DNA from: Welwitschia mirabilis
Lineage: Eukaryota > Gnetophyta > Gnetopsida > Welwitschiales
DNA length: 34,559 nt
NCBI GenBank assembly: GCA_051453625.1
Contig: JBOZIK010000001.1
Span: 64,160,107 to 64,194,665, forward strand
Direction of reading: 5' to 3'
Made by a program: the position numbers and the translations under genes. Below are positions 33,691 to 34,559 of this stretch, one piece after another (the first letter of the stretch is position 1; each line of letters opens with the position of its first letter). The notes under the pieces were generated by a model. That model was not told the origin of the DNA. It ran no database searches and saw only the letters and a program-made list of their open reading frames with translations.

Positions 33691-34059
33691 GAGTTAAATC
33701 CTTGGAATCCCTGTGAAGATTACTCTAAGAAAGATGCTCTTGAGTTCTATCATAGACAAGATTAACATGACTTAAAATTAATGATTCATGATAGTATTAT
33801 TAATTTTCATACTCAAGCAATTCTAAATTATGTAATGGTGAAAAATGTAGGTTTAAAAGTATATGTAAGACTAGGAAATGTTGATCAAAATTAAATTTTT
33901 ACTATATTAGTTAGTGTGGACATAAATATTTAGCATTCTACAAGAGGTAAGGTTTTTTATATTTTTGGATTCAATGATGCTCAACTTGCTATATTTTATT
34001 GGTTATATTATAATGATTGTCCTATCTACTATATCTCTTATAATTTGGTCAAACTTTGA
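33691..34059 (+). pseudogene. Unrecognised decayed frame of about 122 codons
   Basis: One plus-strand frame runs from 33691 to a TGA at 34057 with three internal stops, all TAA or TAG. It reads ELNPWNPCEDYSKKDALEFY, then LKLMIHDSIINFHTQAILNY, VMVKNVGLKVYVRLGNVDQN and GKVFYIFGFNDAQLAIFYWL. The richness in Trp, Cys, Gly and mixed polar residues is unusual for this AT-rich region and argues for a former protein. It follows LTR copy B2 by about 350 bases, so it could be the start of gag of a second element. I recognise no family. Confidence 0.35.
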
Positions 34060-34559
34060 TTTTGATGAAATTCATTTTTAACCATTAATTAATAAATATA
34101 TGTAATTTTATGTTAATAAAATAAAGTAAAAAGTATAAGATGGAAGATATTAATCATTTTTTTATTGATTCAAAAATCTTGTAATCACCTAGCATCTATT
34201 AGTACCTACACTTATACTTTGAAAAGATGTTGAAGAACTTAATGCATTAAAGATTAGACAATTAAGGAGGCAAAGTAATTGATGTTTTTGAGTACCTTTA
34301 TAGTTACCTTAGTCCACATAAATATTTCTTAATTTATTTGCTACCTTAGTTAGGTTCTGACCATGTATTTAATGATCTAATTCCCCCTCACCCCCTTTTT
34401 TTTAATCTTTGAGAAAGTAAAAACACCCAAAAACTAATACACAAGATAGAAAACATTAAAATTCTAACAACAAAAAATAAAAACTAGCTATTTCTAATGA
34501 AGAAAGAACAATGATGCTAAACCTCTTCTTAAAATAAACTTTTAATGATGTTTACTAGT
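34060..34559. other. No recognised gene; pyrimidine run at 34381-34404
   Basis: The plus-strand run TTCCCCCTCACCCCC followed by eight or more T is, on the minus strand, an A-run then GGGGGTGAGGGGGAA. That is a strong purine tract and could be the polypurine tract of a minus-strand LTR element lying to its left, but I could not identify its LTR. Nothing else is recognised before the window ends. Confidence 0.35.

Noticed and set aside
1-34559. CRISPR array, operon, phage or bacterial defence system
   Set aside because: No regularly spaced repeats, ribosome-binding sites or compact gene arrangement. All recognisable coding pieces are eukaryotic retroelement domains.

Overview
This window looks like nuclear DNA from a flowering plant, made almost entirely of old, broken transposable elements. 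It is very AT-rich, CG dinucleotides are scarce by eye, and there are five runs of N typical of a scaffolded draft assembly. I found no convincing host gene, tRNA, rRNA or CRISPR array. The plant assignment rests on the retroelement lineages seen: Ty1/Copia, Ty3/Gypsy of the Athila/Tat type, a chromodomain-bearing Ty3/Gypsy, a plant L1-type LINE, and an LTR element carrying the 'putative plant transposon protein' domain. I cannot name the species.

Layout. 1-1007: a TA microsatellite and featureless AT-rich DNA. 1008-2874: a minus-strand LTR (family A, copy 1), directly abutting a broken Copia RNase H at 2893-3351. 3352-7700: remains of a plus-strand LTR element whose main decayed frame (4580-5275) resembles the putative plant transposon protein domain, followed by an acidic GA-rich tract, a polypurine tract and a 3' LTR with a TATA box. 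7795-10430: a minus-strand LINE with endonuclease and reverse transcriptase remnants. 10765-13420: the 3' end of a minus-strand chromovirus (integrase C-terminus, chromodomain, polypurine tract, then LTR family A copy 2). 13421-25394: mostly noncoding AT-rich DNA with a tandem duplication of about 0.65 kb (15985-17295), a possible Copia integrase fragment (20634-20906) and an unrecognised short frame (24424-24651). 25395-28692: a plus-strand Athila/Tat-like Gypsy pol (protease/RT linker, RT, RNase H, integrase). 28693-31261: its 3' spacer. 31262-33348: two related LTR copies in direct orientation separated by a gap. 33349-34559: short degenerate repeats and one more unrecognised decayed frame.

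None of the frames is intact and the pieces do not work together; they are layers of independent insertions. Two general patterns stand out. Most in-frame stops fall where the protein family has Gln or Arg, and several catalytic Asp/Glu codons have changed by G-to-A. Both fit long-term deamination of methylated cytosine. In addition, two of the N-gaps are flanked by the same sequence on both sides, which points to unmerged contig overlaps rather than missing DNA. I saw no sign of a new biological system; the most useful leads are the decay signature, the paired LTRs and the assembly artefacts.
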